From contig JAEUUZ010000059.1 in assembly GCA_016786765.1 (NCBI GenBank), positions 62,001-126,000 on the forward strand: DNA of 64,000 nt, written 5' to 3'. Shown piece after piece: positions 27,603-36,994 of this stretch; positions within the stretch are counted from its first letter, which is position 1; each line of letters opens with the position of its first letter. A program made the position numbers and the translations under genes. The notes below the pieces were generated by a model. The model was not told where the DNA came from and searched no databases. It saw only the letters and a program-made list of their open reading frames with translations. Source of the DNA: Chitinophagales bacterium (GTDB taxonomy: Bacteria; Bacteroidota; Bacteroidia; Chitinophagales; LD1).

Positions 27603-30600
27603 TTATCCTAACAATTCGATTGACGAATCCGTTTGTTTTGCTTTTTCGCTAGCTTTGGTTTCCTCTTTGTTCGATACAAAAAGTTTATCAAATCTGCGTT
27701 GACCTGTTCCTGCAGGAATTCGTTTTCCAACGATAACGTTTTCTTTCAAACCTTCTAAGTAATCCTGTTTTGCAGCGATGGAAGCGGTTGACAATACTTT
27801 CGTTGTTTCTTGGAACGAAGCGGCAGAAATCCATGATTGTGTAGACAATGAAGCTCTTGTAATACCTTGCAATTGCGGTGTCGCTGTTGCAGGGATAGCA
27901 TCACGGTATTCTACCAATTTCTTATCTGCTCTTCTCAAGATAGAATTCTCTTCACGAATCTTACGCAATGAAACGATTTGCCCAGGTTTCAATGATTCAG
28001 AATCTTCAGATTCAGTAACCACTTTTTTATCGAACAACTCATCGTTCACCGACAACAATTCAAATTTGTTTACTGACTCACCTTCCAAGAATCTTGTATC
28101 ACCCGGATCTTCAACAATCATTTTGCTCATCATCTGACGAACAATCACCTCTACGTGTTTATCGTTGATCTTAATACCTTGTAAACGATATACCTCTTGA
28201 ATTTCATTCACTAAGTATTCTTGTACAGCATATGGTCCTTTGATATTCAAGATATCAGATGGTGTAATCGCTCCATCAGAAATTGGCGTTCCTGCTTTCA
28301 CGAAATCTTGCTCTTGTACCAAGATTTGTTTCGACAATGAAACTAAATATTTCGTAACAACACCATCTCTTGATTCGATGATAATCTCACGGTTACCACG
28401 CTTAATACCTCCGAATCTTACTACTCCGTCAATCTCTGCAACTAAAGCAGGGTTCGATGGATTTCTTGCTTCGAAAAGCTCGGTAACACGCGGAAGACCT
28501 CCCGTGATATCCTTCACTTTACCCATTACACGTGGAATTTTCGCAATCGTTTGTCCGATTCGAACTTCTTGTTTGTTATCTACAACGATATGCGCTCCTA
28601 ATGAAAGTGAATATGTTTTACCTTCTTTACCTGATTCGATAAAGATAGAAGGGATTTTCGTTTTGTCTTTCGACTCGATAATCACTTTCTCACGGTGACC
28701 TGTTTGCTCATCCATTTCATCACGGTACGTTACGTTTTCCACGATGTGCTCGAATTTCACAGTACCCGCTAACTCAGATACGATAACGTTGTTATACGGA
28801 TCCCACTTACAGATAACATCACCTTTTTTAACCGGTTTGCCATCTTTCACGAAGATTTGCGCACCATACGGAACGTGACTTGCGATTAATACTTTATCCG
28901 GATTATCATCTTTCAAAATTCTCACCTCACCTGTACGACCTATAACGATTCTCGCTTTTTCTCCGTTATCATCAATAGAATCGATAGCACGAACGCCATC
29001 TAATTGAATGATACCGTCAAACTTAGCTGTCATCTGCGATTCAGTAGCACTCATACTCGCGATACCCCCTACGTGGAAGGTACGAAGTGTTAACTGTGTA
29101 CCCGGCTCACCAATTGACTGTGCTGCGATAATGCCCACTGCATCTCCTTGTTCTGCCAAACGGTTGCTGGCCAAGTTTCTACCGTAGCATTTCACACAAA
29201 CACCTTTGCGCGATTCGCACGTTAATACCGAACGGATTTCAATTTCTTCAATACCTGAGTCTTCAATGATTCGAGCTACTTTTTCGTTGATGGCTGTACC
29301 AGCGTCAACTAACAATTCGTCAGTTTCAGGATGGTAAAGATCTTGAAGAGACGTACGTCCCAAAATTCTTTCGTACAATGGTTCTACCACATCATCGCCA
29401 TCTTTGATAGCCGAGATAGTGATACCTCTCAATGTTCCGCAATCTTCTTCGTTGATAACTACATCTTGTGCTACGTCCACCAAACGTCTTGTCAAGTAAC
29501 CCGCATCGGCTGTTTTCAAAGCCGTATCCGAAAGACCTTTACGCGCACCGTGGGTAGAGATGAAGTATTCCAATACCGAAAGACCTTCTTTAAAGTTCGA
29601 AAGGATTGGATTCTCGATTACCTCAGAGCCTGTAGATCCCGATTTACGTGGTTTAGCCATCAAACCTCTCATTCCTGAAAGCTGTTTGATCTGTGCTTTA
29701 GAACCCCTCGCTCCGGAATCCAACATCATAAATACAGAGTTGAAACCTTGTTGATCGGTAGTGATGTTTTTCATCAATACGTTAGTCAAACGGTTATCGG
29801 CTGCAGTCCAGATATCGACAACCTGGTTGAAACGCTCTTTCTCTGTGATGAAACCTTCTTGATACGATTCGAAAATCTCGTCAATTTTCGTTTGCGCATC
29901 AGCAATAATTTTATCTTTTTCAGCAGGAACAACCACATCTTTCAATTTGAACGAAAGTCCTCCTTTGAATGAATAGGTAAATCCTAATTTCTTAATATCA
30001 TCTAGGAATTTAGCTGTTGTTGGGATGTCGGTATCTGCCAAAATTTGACCGATAACATCTTTCAATTGCTTTTTACCTAACATTTTATTTATATAGCCAA
30101 CGCTTGCAGGAACGGCTTGGTTGAATAAAATTCTACCCAAAGTAGTTTCAATTACTTTGTACACCATTTCGCCTTTTTCGTTTTTCACACGCACACGGCA
30201 TTTCACCATTGCATGCAAATCGGCTCTGTTTTCGTTGAAGGCAATCGTTGCTTCTTCAGCACCGTAGAATGCTAATCCTTCTCCTTTCACCACTACATCA
30301 CCAATAGAACGTTTTTCTTTGGTCATATAATATAGACCAAGAACCATATCCTGAGATGGAAGAGTGATAGGTGTACCGTTTTGTGGGTTCAAGATATTGT
30401 GCGATGCCAACATCAACAATTGTGCTTCCAATACGGCAGCATTGCTTAGTGGTACGTGCACGGCCATCTGGTCACCATCAAAATCGGCATTGAACGCAGA
30501 ACAAACTAACGGGTGAAGTTGAATCGCTTTTCCTTCAATTAATTTTGGAAGGAAAGATTGAATCGACAATCGGTGAAGGGTAGGAGCACGGTTCAATAAG

Positions 30601-31943
30601 ATCGGATGCCCTTTCAACACATTCTCCAAGATATCCCAAATTACCGGTTCTTTGCGATCTACTAATTTCTTAGCCGATTTCACTGTTTTAACGATACCTC
30701 TTTCAATAAGTTTTCGAATAATAAATGGTTTGAACAACTCGGCTGCCATATCTTTCGGCAATCCGCACTCGTGCAATTTCAAATCCGGTCCTACAACGAT
30801 TACCGAACGACCAGAATAATCCACACGCTTTCCTAACAAGTTCTGACGGAAACGTCCTTGTTTTCCTTTCAATACATCGCTCAATGATTTCAATGCACGT
30901 CCGCCTTCCGCTTTAACTGCGTTAGATTTACGTGAGTTATCGAACAATGAATCTACAGACTCTTGTAACATACGTTTCTCGTTTCTCAAAATCACCTCTG
31001 GAGCTTTGATTTCGATCAATCGTTTCAAACGGTTGTTACGGATAATTACTCTTCTGTACAAATCGTTCAAATCCGAAGATGCGAAACGACCGCCATCTAA
31101 TGGCACCAATGGTCTCAATTCAGGTGGAATTACAGGTAAGTATTGAACGACCATCCATTCCGGACGGTTTTCGTGGTGTAGATTCGCCTCACGGAAAGCC
31201 TCCACAACGCTCAAACGTTTCAACGCTTCTGATTTACGCTGACGTGACGTTTCGTTGGCTGCAGCGTGACGCAAGCTGAATGACAATTCATCCAAGTTGA
31301 TACGCGACAACAATTCTTTTATGCCTTCTGCACCCATTTTCGCGATGAATTTGTTTGGATCTTCATCAGGTAATAAGTGATTATTTTTCAATTCTTCTGA
31401 GTCTAGGATAGAAGAGTATTCTTCTTCTGTCAACAAGTCCAAATACTGGATATTTCTTGTTTCTTCTCCTTTCTCGCCTTGTACTAATACGCCATTAGCC
31501 GCTTTACCCGGTTGGATAACTGCATAACGCTCGTAGTAAATAATCGTTTCTAATTTTTTAGAACCGCAACCTAATAAGTAACCGATTTTGTTTGGCAACG
31601 ATTTGAAATACCAGATGTGAACTACAGGCACCACCAATTTGATGTGTCCCATTCTTTCACGTCTTACTTTCTTTTCGGTTACTTCTACACCGCAACGGTC
31701 GCACACGATACCTTTGTAACGGATACGTTTGTACTTACCGCAATAACATTCGTAATCTTTGGTTGGACCAAACACACGCTCGCAGAACAAACCTTCCATT
31801 TCTGGCTTGTACGTACGGTAGTTAATGGTTTCCGGTTTTTTGATTTCTCCGTTCGAGCGTGAAAGAATCACGTCCGGAGAAGCAAGCGTGATAGTGACTT
31901 TGCTGTAGTCAAAACGCTTGATTGGGTCTTTTTTAAAGGCCAT
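27603..31943 (-). CDS. rpoC: DNA-directed RNA polymerase subunit beta'
   Basis: 1446 residues from [16 protein letters not shown]. The N-terminal zinc site [20 protein letters not shown], the active-site Mg motif NADFDGDQM (about residue 483) and the second zinc site ([13 protein letters not shown]) are all intact. It forms the clamp and half of the catalytic cleft of RNA polymerase. The usual upstream partner rpoB is absent: the next gene upstream on the same strand is a VOC-family gene. The longer frame to 31997 adds 18 residues not found in RpoC and was not used. A weak TATATTCG box lies at 32029-32036. Confidence 0.98.
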   Translation of the reverse strand: MAFKKDPIKRFDYSKVTITLASPDVILSRSNGEIKKPETINYRTYKPEMEGLFCERVFGPTKDYECYCGKYKRIRYKGIVCDRCGVEVTEKKVRRERMGHIKLVVPVVHIWYFKSLPNKIGYLLGCGSKKLETIIYYERYAVIQPGKAANGVLVQGEKGEETRNIQYLDLLTEEEYSSILDSEELKNNHLLPDEDPNKFIAKMGAEGIKELLSRINLDELSFSLRHAAANETSRQRKSEALKRLSVVEAFREANLHHENRPEWMVVQYLPVIPPELRPLVPLDGGRFASSDLNDLYRRVIIRNNRLKRLIEIKAPEVILRNEKRMLQESVDSLFDNSRKSNAVKAEGGRALKSLSDVLKGKQGRFRQNLLGKRVDYSGRSVIVVGPDLKLHECGLPKDMAAELFKPFIIRKLIERGIVKTVKSAKKLVDRKEPVIWDILENVLKGHPILLNRAPTLHRLSIQSFLPKLIEGKAIQLHPLVCSAFNADFDGDQMAVHVPLSNAAVLEAQLLMLASHNILNPQNGTPITLPSQDMVLGLYYMTKEKRSIGDVVVKGEGLAFYGAEEATIAFNENRADLHAMVKCRVRVKNEKGEMVYKVIETTLGRILFNQAVPASVGYINKMLGKKQLKDVIGQILADTDIPTTAKFLDDIKKLGFTYSFKGGLSFKLKDVVVPAEKDKIIADAQTKIDEIFESYQEGFITEKERFNQVVDIWTAADNRLTNVLMKNITTDQQGFNSVFMMLDSGARGSKAQIKQLSGMRGLMAKPRKSGSTGSEVIENPILSNFKEGLSVLEYFISTHGARKGLSDTALKTADAGYLTRRLVDVAQDVVINEEDCGTLRGITISAIKDGDDVVEPLYERILGRTSLQDLYHPETDELLVDAGTAINEKVARIIEDSGIEEIEIRSVLTCESRKGVCVKCYGRNLASNRLAEQGDAVGIIAAQSIGEPGTQLTLRTFHVGGIASMSATESQMTAKFDGIIQLDGVRAIDSIDDNGEKARIVIGRTGEVRILKDDNPDKVLIASHVPYGAQIFVKDGKPVKKGDVICKWDPYNNVIVSELAGTVKFEHIVENVTYRDEMDEQTGHREKVIIESKDKTKIPSIFIESGKEGKTYSLSLGAHIVVDNKQEVRIGQTIAKIPRVMGKVKDITGGLPRVTELFEARNPSNPALVAEIDGVVRFGGIKRGNREIIIESRDGVVTKYLVSLSKQILVQEQDFVKAGTPISDGAITPSDILNIKGPYAVQEYLVNEIQEVYRLQGIKINDKHVEVIVRQMMSKMIVEDPGDTRFLEGESVNKFELLSVNDELFDKKVVTESEDSESLKPGQIVSLRKIREENSILRRADKKLVEYRDAIPATATPQLQGITRASLSTQSWISAASFQETTKVLSTASIAAKQDYLEGLKENVIVGKRIPAGTGQRRFDKLFVSNKEETKASEKAKQTDSSIELLG

Positions 31944-32028
31944 AGTGTTTAAAATTGTTTTGTAGTTAACGATCAATACCAAACCCGAAAGGGACAACGG
32001 TACTAACTATTCCCAAAATTGGGAGGGG

Positions 32029-32036
32029 CGAATATA
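32029..32036 (-). promoter_or_regulatory. Possible -7 box (TATATTCG) for rpoC
   Basis: On the minus strand TATATTCG differs from TAnnTTTG by one base and lies 85 bp upstream of the rpoC ATG, in the short gap after the VOC gene. The same octamer precedes rpsA at 35052-35059. If functional, rpoC has its own promoter. Confidence 0.3.
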
Positions 32037-32073
32037 ATGAAAATTACGATACCAATAGGGATTCTGTTAACGA

Positions 32074-32592
32074 TTATTTTGTAGTTACACAACCCATTTG
32101 TTGACCCATCTTATCGTATTCCACATCGTTGGGTTCCCAAAGCTCAATTTTGTTGCCTTCTAGGTCGATAATATGCACAAATTTACCATAATCGTAGGTT
32201 TCAATAGTATCGGCAATGGTAACACCATCTTTTTTTAGCTGCTCCACCAATGCGGTGAGATTGCCCACACGGTAGTTAATCATGAAATCTTTAGTGGAAG
32301 GCTCGAAATATTTTGTTTTTTCGTTGAACGGACTCCATTGCGTAAATCCTTTTTGTGTAGTGTCGGCACCTTGTCGCCATTCAAACACAGCACCATATTG
32401 GTTGGTGTTTAACCCTAAATTAACCTTATACCATTCTCTTAATTTCTTCGGGTCTTTGCATTTGAAGAAAATGCCACCTATACCGGTTACTTTTTTGTTT
32501 TCGTTGGCTTGTTCAACAATGGCCGTTTTGCAGGCAAAACCAAACCCGAAAGCGGTAGCCAAAGCCAAAGTGAAGAATGCTGTTTTTTTCAT
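32074..32592 (-). CDS. VOC (glyoxalase/bleomycin-resistance fold) family protein, exported
   Basis: 172 residues. An N-terminal signal (MKKTAFFTLALATAFGFGFAC) is followed by one VOC module: GIGGIFFKCKDPKKLREWYKVNLGL, then DFMINYRVGNLTALVEQLKK and VHIIDLEGNKIELWEP, whose final Glu is the usual metal ligand position. A cysteine at the signal end could be lipidated, but the lipobox is poor. Members act as isomerases, dioxygenases or antibiotic-binding proteins; the substrate is unknown. It occupies the place next to rpoC where rpoB is normally found. Confidence 0.82.
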   Translation of the reverse strand: MKKTAFFTLALATAFGFGFACKTAIVEQANENKKVTGIGGIFFKCKDPKKLREWYKVNLGLNTNQYGAVFEWRQGADTTQKGFTQWSPFNEKTKYFEPSTKDFMINYRVGNLTALVEQLKKDGVTIADTIETYDYGKFVHIIDLEGNKIELWEPNDVEYDKMGQQMGCVTTK

Positions 32593-32643
32593 GTGTTATC
32601 TATTGAGTTGTAAACGAAATGTATAAAATAGAAAAGTATAGGC

Positions 32644-32680
32644 AAAAAAAATCCCCGATTGTTTGCACAATCAGGGATTT
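32644..32680 (-). terminator. Intrinsic terminator after rpsA
   Basis: On the minus strand AAATCCCTGATTG, a TGCAAA loop and CAATCGGGGATTT form a 13-bp stem with one mismatch followed by a T-run. It lies 21 bp past the rpsA stop codon. Confidence 0.75.
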
Positions 32681-32700
32681 GTATTTTACGTGAGAACGAA

Positions 32701-34986
32701 TTAATGAGAAACCTTAGGCTCTAATGTTTTCGCTTCTTCCACCCATTTTTCAACAGTTGTTTCAGATGGTACAGCGTTCGTTAAGTTTTTCTCTGCATTC
32801 ACTTCAGCCATTTTAGCTGCAAGGTTTGCCGGTACTCTGTTTCTTAATTCTTTCACTGTATCAACACCAGATGCTTCCAATAACTCAGCAAATTGTCCTG
32901 CTACTCCTTTAATTCTGAACAAGTCAGCATGGTTCACCCATTTCAAAATCAATTTTTCATCGATTTCTGTAGCTTCAGCCAATGCTTTTCTGCCTTTTTT
33001 AGCACCACCTTCTTCCAGCAATTGCTCTACGAATTTGATACCAGCAGCGTTCAATTTCTCTTTGTACACCGGACCAACACCTTCGATATCTTCTACCGGA
33101 GTTCCTTTAGTGATTTCCGCTTTTTCAGCCTTTGGAGCTGCTTCTGCTTTCTCCGCTTTTGGAGTTGCTTCAGCTTTTTCCGCCTTAGGTGCTTTGCTTC
33201 CGCTATCCATTTTCTCTTTCAAGTCAGACAATGCAGCTAAATCACCGAAAGTCGATTTCTCTTGTCCTTTCTGAATGTCTTTCACTTTGCTAGTCGTTTT
33301 TTCACGCTCTACTTTTTTCTCTGTTTTCACAGCCTCTTCAGCATCACGTTGTGCTTCTTCCCAAGTTCTTGCGTGAGAAACATAAATTTTCTTATCGTTT
33401 CTGTTGAACTCAATTACTTTGAAAATTGCTTTTTCGTCAGCAACTAAAGAACCACCGCTTTCTTTAGCCAAGTGTTTTTTCGGTGCGAAACCTTCCAAAC
33501 CGTAAGGCAACATTACTGTAGCTCCTTTTTCTTCCACGTTCATTACAGATGCTTCGTGCACTGATCCAACCGGGAATACATTTTCGAAGCTATCCCATGG
33601 ATCTTCTTCGATTTGTTTGTGTCCTAACGATAATTTTCTGTTCTCTACATCAATATCCAAAACAACAACCTCTAATTCAGCACCCACTTTCGTGAATTCA
33701 CTAGGGTGGTTGAATCGTTTAGTCCACGACAAGTCGCTGATGTGAATCATTCCACCGATACCATCGTTTAATTCAACGAATACGCCATACGGAGTCAAGT
33801 TTTTCACGGTACCTTTGATACGTGTTCCAACAGGATATTCTGTAGCTATTTTAGCCCAAGGATCTTCTGTCATACGTTTCAACGATAACGACATTTTACG
33901 CTCTTCGCGGTCGATAGTCATTACAATGGCTTCGTGTGTTTCACCCAATTTGAAGAACTCGCGAGAGTTAGTTGGTGTTGATGACCAGCTTACTTCTGAA
34001 ATGTGGATCAAACCTTCTACACCCGGTGTAATTTCCAAGAAAGAACCGTAATCTTCGATGTTCACGATTTTTCCTGTCACTTTCGATCCTACTTCGATAG
34101 CAGCATCTAAAGTATCCCAAGGGTGCGGTTGCAATTGTTTCAAGCCTAAAGAAATACGTTTTTTGTTATCATCGTACTCTAATACAACCACGTTCAATTT
34201 TTGGTTCAATGTCAACACCTCGTTCGGGTGATTGATACGTCCCCACGAAATATCCGTGATGTACAACAATCCGTCAACACCTCCTAAATCGATGAATGCA
34301 CCGAAATCAGTAATGTTTTTGATAACGCCTTCAAGCACCTGACCTTTCTCTAATTTAGAGATAATCACTTCTCGTTGTTGTTCCATATCCGACTCAATCA
34401 ATGCTTTGTGCGATACAACAGCATTTTTAATCGCTTCGTTTACTTTCACTACTTTCAATTCCATTGTTTTACCAACGTAGATATCGTAGTCGGTAATTGG
34501 TTTCACATCAATTTGCGAACCCGGTAAGAAAGTCTCCAATCCAAATACATTGGCGATCAAACCTCCTTTCGTTTTGCTCAAGATTTTACCGTTAACAATT
34601 TCACCTGTAGCACAAGCTGCAACAATTTTCTCCCATGCTTTAAGCAATTTGGCGTTTTTGCGGCTCAATACCAAGGTTCCTTTTTTGTCTTCTTTGCTCA
34701 CAACGTAAACGTCATAAGTTTGTCCAACAAGCAAGTCCTCGTCACGGAATTCTGAAAGTGGCACTAAACCATCGGCTTTGTAGCCCACGTTTAATACTAC
34801 ATCTGCTCCGGTGATCGCAACTACAGTACCTTGAACAATTTCGTGGTCTGTAAGGCTTCTCAACGAAGGCGTGTACATTTCGTCATAACGTTTGAAGTCG
34901 GCCTCATCGTATGAAGAAACATTTCTTCTGTCAACGTTCCAGTTGAAGTCATCGTGTGGTGTTGACGTGATTAAATTTTCTGACAT
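32701..34986 (-). CDS. rpsA: 30S ribosomal protein S1 with C-terminal helix-hairpin-helix (DUF4332-like) tail
   Basis: 761 residues from MSENLITSTPHDDFNW. Six S1 OB-fold repeats span about 50-540 (for example GQVLEGVIKNITDFGAFIDLG and VGTRIKGTVKNLTPYGVFVE). A Lys/Glu/Ala linker with repeated PKAEKAEA units follows (about 595-625). The last ~135 residues contain DIEGVGPVYKEKLNAAGI and RIKGVAGQFAELLEASGV, two helix-hairpin-helix units like DUF4332. S1 recruits mRNA to the 30S subunit. S1 proteins without this tail are roughly 600 residues or shorter, so the tail is an addition. The upstream extension to 35160 is not S1-like and overlaps the promoter region. Confidence 0.93.
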   Translation of the reverse strand: MSENLITSTPHDDFNWNVDRRNVSSYDEADFKRYDEMYTPSLRSLTDHEIVQGTVVAITGADVVLNVGYKADGLVPLSEFRDEDLLVGQTYDVYVVSKEDKKGTLVLSRKNAKLLKAWEKIVAACATGEIVNGKILSKTKGGLIANVFGLETFLPGSQIDVKPITDYDIYVGKTMELKVVKVNEAIKNAVVSHKALIESDMEQQREVIISKLEKGQVLEGVIKNITDFGAFIDLGGVDGLLYITDISWGRINHPNEVLTLNQKLNVVVLEYDDNKKRISLGLKQLQPHPWDTLDAAIEVGSKVTGKIVNIEDYGSFLEITPGVEGLIHISEVSWSSTPTNSREFFKLGETHEAIVMTIDREERKMSLSLKRMTEDPWAKIATEYPVGTRIKGTVKNLTPYGVFVELNDGIGGMIHISDLSWTKRFNHPSEFTKVGAELEVVVLDIDVENRKLSLGHKQIEEDPWDSFENVFPVGSVHEASVMNVEEKGATVMLPYGLEGFAPKKHLAKESGGSLVADEKAIFKVIEFNRNDKKIYVSHARTWEEAQRDAEEAVKTEKKVEREKTTSKVKDIQKGQEKSTFGDLAALSDLKEKMDSGSKAPKAEKAEATPKAEKAEAAPKAEKAEITKGTPVEDIEGVGPVYKEKLNAAGIKFVEQLLEEGGAKKGRKALAEATEIDEKLILKWVNHADLFRIKGVAGQFAELLEASGVDTVKELRNRVPANLAAKMAEVNAEKNLTNAVPSETTVEKWVEEAKTLEPKVSH

Positions 34987-35051
34987 GATCAATAACCGTG
35001 TAGTATTTATTCTCGTCCACAGTCCACGAGTTTCGTTTTTAAATAAGGGTG

Positions 35052-35059
35052 CGAATATA
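35052..35059 (-). promoter_or_regulatory. Possible -7 box (TATATTCG) for rpsA
   Basis: Minus-strand TATATTCG followed by CACCC, 65 bp upstream of the rpsA ATG; identical to the octamer upstream of rpoC. One base off the TAnnTTTG consensus and no clear -33 TTG. Confidence 0.3.
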
Positions 35060-35109
35060 GCATTATTCTGCTTTAAAAGGAGATTTTTCGAGAAGAAAAG
35101 GGCGTTTTG

Positions 35110-35180
35110 CGGGCTTTTTGTTCCAATCTTTGTCCGTGGGAACGGCCAAAGGATTTCCACGTCAATCCCTAACGCGGGGA
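35110..35180 (-). repeat. Dispersed structured intergenic repeat, copy C
   Basis: Minus strand: CCCGCGTTAGGGATTGACG, GGAAATCC, a hairpin (CTTTGgCCG-TTCCCA-CGGaCAAAG), AGATTGGAAC and AAAAAGCCCG. The boxes align with copy D (36905-36990) while the hairpin arms differ in sequence but keep pairing. It lies just upstream of rpsA. Confidence 0.65.
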
Positions 35181-35243
35181 AATTTGTGTATGTAAGTGGC
35201 TGATTAGTAGCTTGTTGATCTGTTTTTTGATGATGCTCTATAG

Positions 35244-35280
35244 GAGGGTTGGGGGTTGAGTGTTGGGGGTTGGGGGAGGG
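35244..35280 (+). repeat. Degenerate heptamer tract, locus 2
   Basis: Units GAGGGTT, GGGGGTT, GAGTGTT, GGGGGTT, GGGGGAG in register. It lies between repeat copy C and the first long palindrome. Confidence 0.55.
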
Positions 35281-35292
35281 AACATTTCGAAC

Positions 35293-35320
35293 CCGTGGTG
35301 CGTGTCGACACGCACCACGG
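35293..35320. repeat. 28-bp perfect palindrome flanking the toxin-antitoxin module, copy 1
   Basis: CCGTGGTGCGTGTC followed by its exact reverse complement; the centre is GTCGAC. It starts 10 bp past the PIN-domain gene stop, so it could act as a 3' hairpin or terminator. Copy 2 at 36116-36139 shares the inner 24 bp. Confidence 0.7.
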
Positions 35321-35330
35321 ATTAGAATTC

Positions 35331-35744
35331 CTAGTCCGGTAGCGCAATAAATGCCTCTGGTGTCAGAATCGCAATAGTAGCTTTTTTATAGTCTTTTACG
35401 TTTCTCGTAATAATATTTGTCAGATTGTTTTCAAGTGCACAAGAATACTGTATTGCATCCTCAAAGTCGTTGAAGTCGGAAGCAATTGCCAGATCTATTG
35501 TTTTACTGTCAACGGATAGAACATGAACAAGCGTTTTAAACTTACCAATCAACTGTCTTGAATGTGTAGAAGAGTATTGCGAACGCAGCACATAATCTAT
35601 GTTTGAGAAAGAGAGAGATGAAACGTAGATTTTTACTTTTCTATTGTCGGCAAGCGAAAACAAAATCTCAGCCGTTTTATTGAAAGGCTTACGACCGGAT
35701 AATAAGTCTAAGCAGACATCTGTATCAACAAATACTTTTGTCAT
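35331..35744 (-). CDS. vapC: PIN-domain ribonuclease toxin (VapC-like)
   Basis: 137 residues with a PIN fold: VFVDTDVCLDLLSGR at the N-terminus with acidic residues Asp7, Asp9 and Asp13; DFNDFEDAIQYSCA in the second half with Asp and Glu for Mg2+; and IITRNVKDY near the end. PIN toxins cleave specific RNAs (tRNA or rRNA) when freed from the antitoxin. The gene starts 1 bp after the antitoxin stop, the usual antitoxin-first order. The pair sits between two long palindromes. Confidence 0.87.
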   Translation of the reverse strand: MTKVFVDTDVCLDLLSGRKPFNKTAEILFSLADNRKVKIYVSSLSFSNIDYVLRSQYSSTHSRQLIGKFKTLVHVLSVDSKTIDLAIASDFNDFEDAIQYSCALENNLTNIITRNVKDYKKATIAILTPEAFIALPD

Positions 35745-35745
35745 G

Positions 35746-35991
35746 CTATTTTGCGTATTTGTTTAATAAATGCTTCTTGTATTCTTTTTTAGCGTCAAAG
35801 TTCTTTGGTAAGTCAATAACTCCCGACAAACTTTTTACAAGCGGAGTAACTTCGTGCGTGTCGTTAGGCTCAACAAGTTTTCCGAGATACGATTCAATCA
35901 ATTTAGAAAGGCTGGTGTTCTTTTCTTTCGCATAGCTCTTTGCCAGTTCAATGATTGTATTGTCTAGCTTTAATGTCAGTTTAGTGTCCAT
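35746..35991 (-). CDS. Antitoxin of the VapBC-like pair (DUF6364-type)
   Basis: 81 residues from MDTKLTLKLDNTIIELAKSYAKEKNTSLSKLIESYL. This opening is a ribbon-helix-helix DNA-binding domain (KLTLKLDNTIIELAKSYAK), followed by a linker and a basic C-terminus (KEYKKHLLNKYAK) that would bind the PIN protein. It sits directly upstream of the toxin with a 1-bp gap. The frame is open for 16 more codons, but those residues are not family-like and the ATG at 35991 gives the normal length. Confidence 0.83.
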   Translation of the reverse strand: MDTKLTLKLDNTIIELAKSYAKEKNTSLSKLIESYLGKLVEPNDTHEVTPLVKSLSGVIDLPKNFDAKKEYKKHLLNKYAK

Positions 35992-36115
35992 GGTTGTTGT
36001 TTGTACGTGCAAATATAGTAAATTGTACGTAATGTTCAACGTTCAACGATTAAATGCGGTTTAGCAAGAGTGGCACAAGAACCCCACGCAAGTAGCTTTG
36101 TTGCATTCCTTTCCC

Positions 36116-36139
36116 GTGGTGCGTGTCGACACGCACCAC
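36116..36139. repeat. 24-bp perfect palindrome flanking the toxin-antitoxin module, copy 2
   Basis: GTGGTGCGTGTC followed by its reverse complement, preceded by CCC as in copy 1. It lies 76 bp past the stop of the secreted protein gene at 36215 and about 125 bp upstream of the antitoxin start. Confidence 0.7.
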
Positions 36140-36214
36140 TTATTAGATTTATAGATGTAATCACGAGTGAAAAACACTCGCGCTAGTTGAGAGCTTAATG
36201 CCATATGTCCTTTG

Positions 36215-36769
36215 TCACTTATTTTTTGGAATATCAGGAATATTAACACCAGTAAGTCTCACAATTGGACCATCTACTACAAATTTGCCTTCGAAATAAA
36301 CTTGATGGGCATCAACATAAAGAGATGAATTAATAATAGAATCTTTTTGTGCGCTCTTCATTCCAGTAAAAAAAGGGAATATAAACTCAATTTCACCCTT
36401 ATCTCCACTCTTCAATTTAATACCTTTGATTTCAGGATATAAAATATTGAAACTAACCATTTTTGTTCGCATTCTATTTTCTAATTGCCGAGGATCAGAA
36501 TAGTAACCAAAACCATCATAGATGTATACATCCTTTATAGAAGTTGAATCATTCTGAATCGTAATCATACAAGCATAGACTTTTTCATCATATGTTATCC
36601 TATGTAATTTCGTATTGTGAATTGTCAACTTCAATTTTGAATTTACATTACCGATTTTTACATCTAAACTACTTCTTAGATTCAGGTACCATAACTTATC
36701 TTTCTGAGAAAAAGTTACAGAATTAATGAAAGAGACAAAACAAATTGAAAGCAAAATTTTAATGTTCAT
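36215..36769 (-). CDS. Hypothetical secreted protein
   Basis: 184 residues with a signal peptide (MNIKILLSICFVSFINSVTFS). The remainder alternates charged and beta-type segments and contains KLKLTIHNTKLHRITYDEKVY; no family recognised. It is followed by a palindromic hairpin. The upstream neighbourhood (36.8-37.3 kb) is made of repeats, so the gene stands alone. Confidence 0.65.
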   Translation of the reverse strand: MNIKILLSICFVSFINSVTFSQKDKLWYLNLRSSLDVKIGNVNSKLKLTIHNTKLHRITYDEKVYACMITIQNDSTSIKDVYIYDGFGYYSDPRQLENRMRTKMVSFNILYPEIKGIKLKSGDKGEIEFIFPFFTGMKSAQKDSIINSSLYVDAHQVYFEGKFVVDGPIVRLTGVNIPDIPKNK

Positions 36770-36904
36770 TTCCTAGTGATTTATTGAGGTCTGGTTTTGT
36801 GTGATTACTATTTATCTTGTGTTTTGGTTCCTCATAAATTTCCATTTGGTTTATGTTCCAACACTTACCAAAGTAAACAATCTTCCTTATAACTTCAACC
36901 CCAC

Positions 36905-36990
36905 CGCAATGCCCGCGTTCGGGATAGGAACGGAAATCCTCTGGGGCTTCCGAGCGCCAGAGATTGGAGTGGATAGCCCGGGAAACGCCC
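36905..36990 (+). repeat. Dispersed structured intergenic repeat, copy D
   Basis: CAATGCCCGCGTTC, box 1 GGGATAGGAACGGAAATCC, hairpin CTCTGGgGCT-TCCG-AGCgCCAGAG, box 2 AGATTGGAGTGGATAGCCCG, then GGAAACGCCC. The two boxes resemble each other (GAT.GGA..GGA.A..CC), so the element looks like a duplicated half-site around a hairpin. Confidence 0.7.
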
Positions 36991-36994
36991 AAGG

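Noticed and set aside
31944-31997. 18-codon N-terminal extension of RpoC
   Set aside because: RpoC begins [13 protein letters not shown] in relatives as far as I recall; the extension has no conserved features.
34987-35160. 58-codon N-terminal extension of ribosomal protein S1
   Set aside because: The residues are unlike any S1, the region contains a TATATTCG promoter-like box, and part of it lies in repeat copy C.
36061-36249. 62-codon minus-strand frame overlapping a palindrome
   Set aside because: Runs through the 24-bp palindrome and overlaps the end of the secreted protein gene; no gene-like features.
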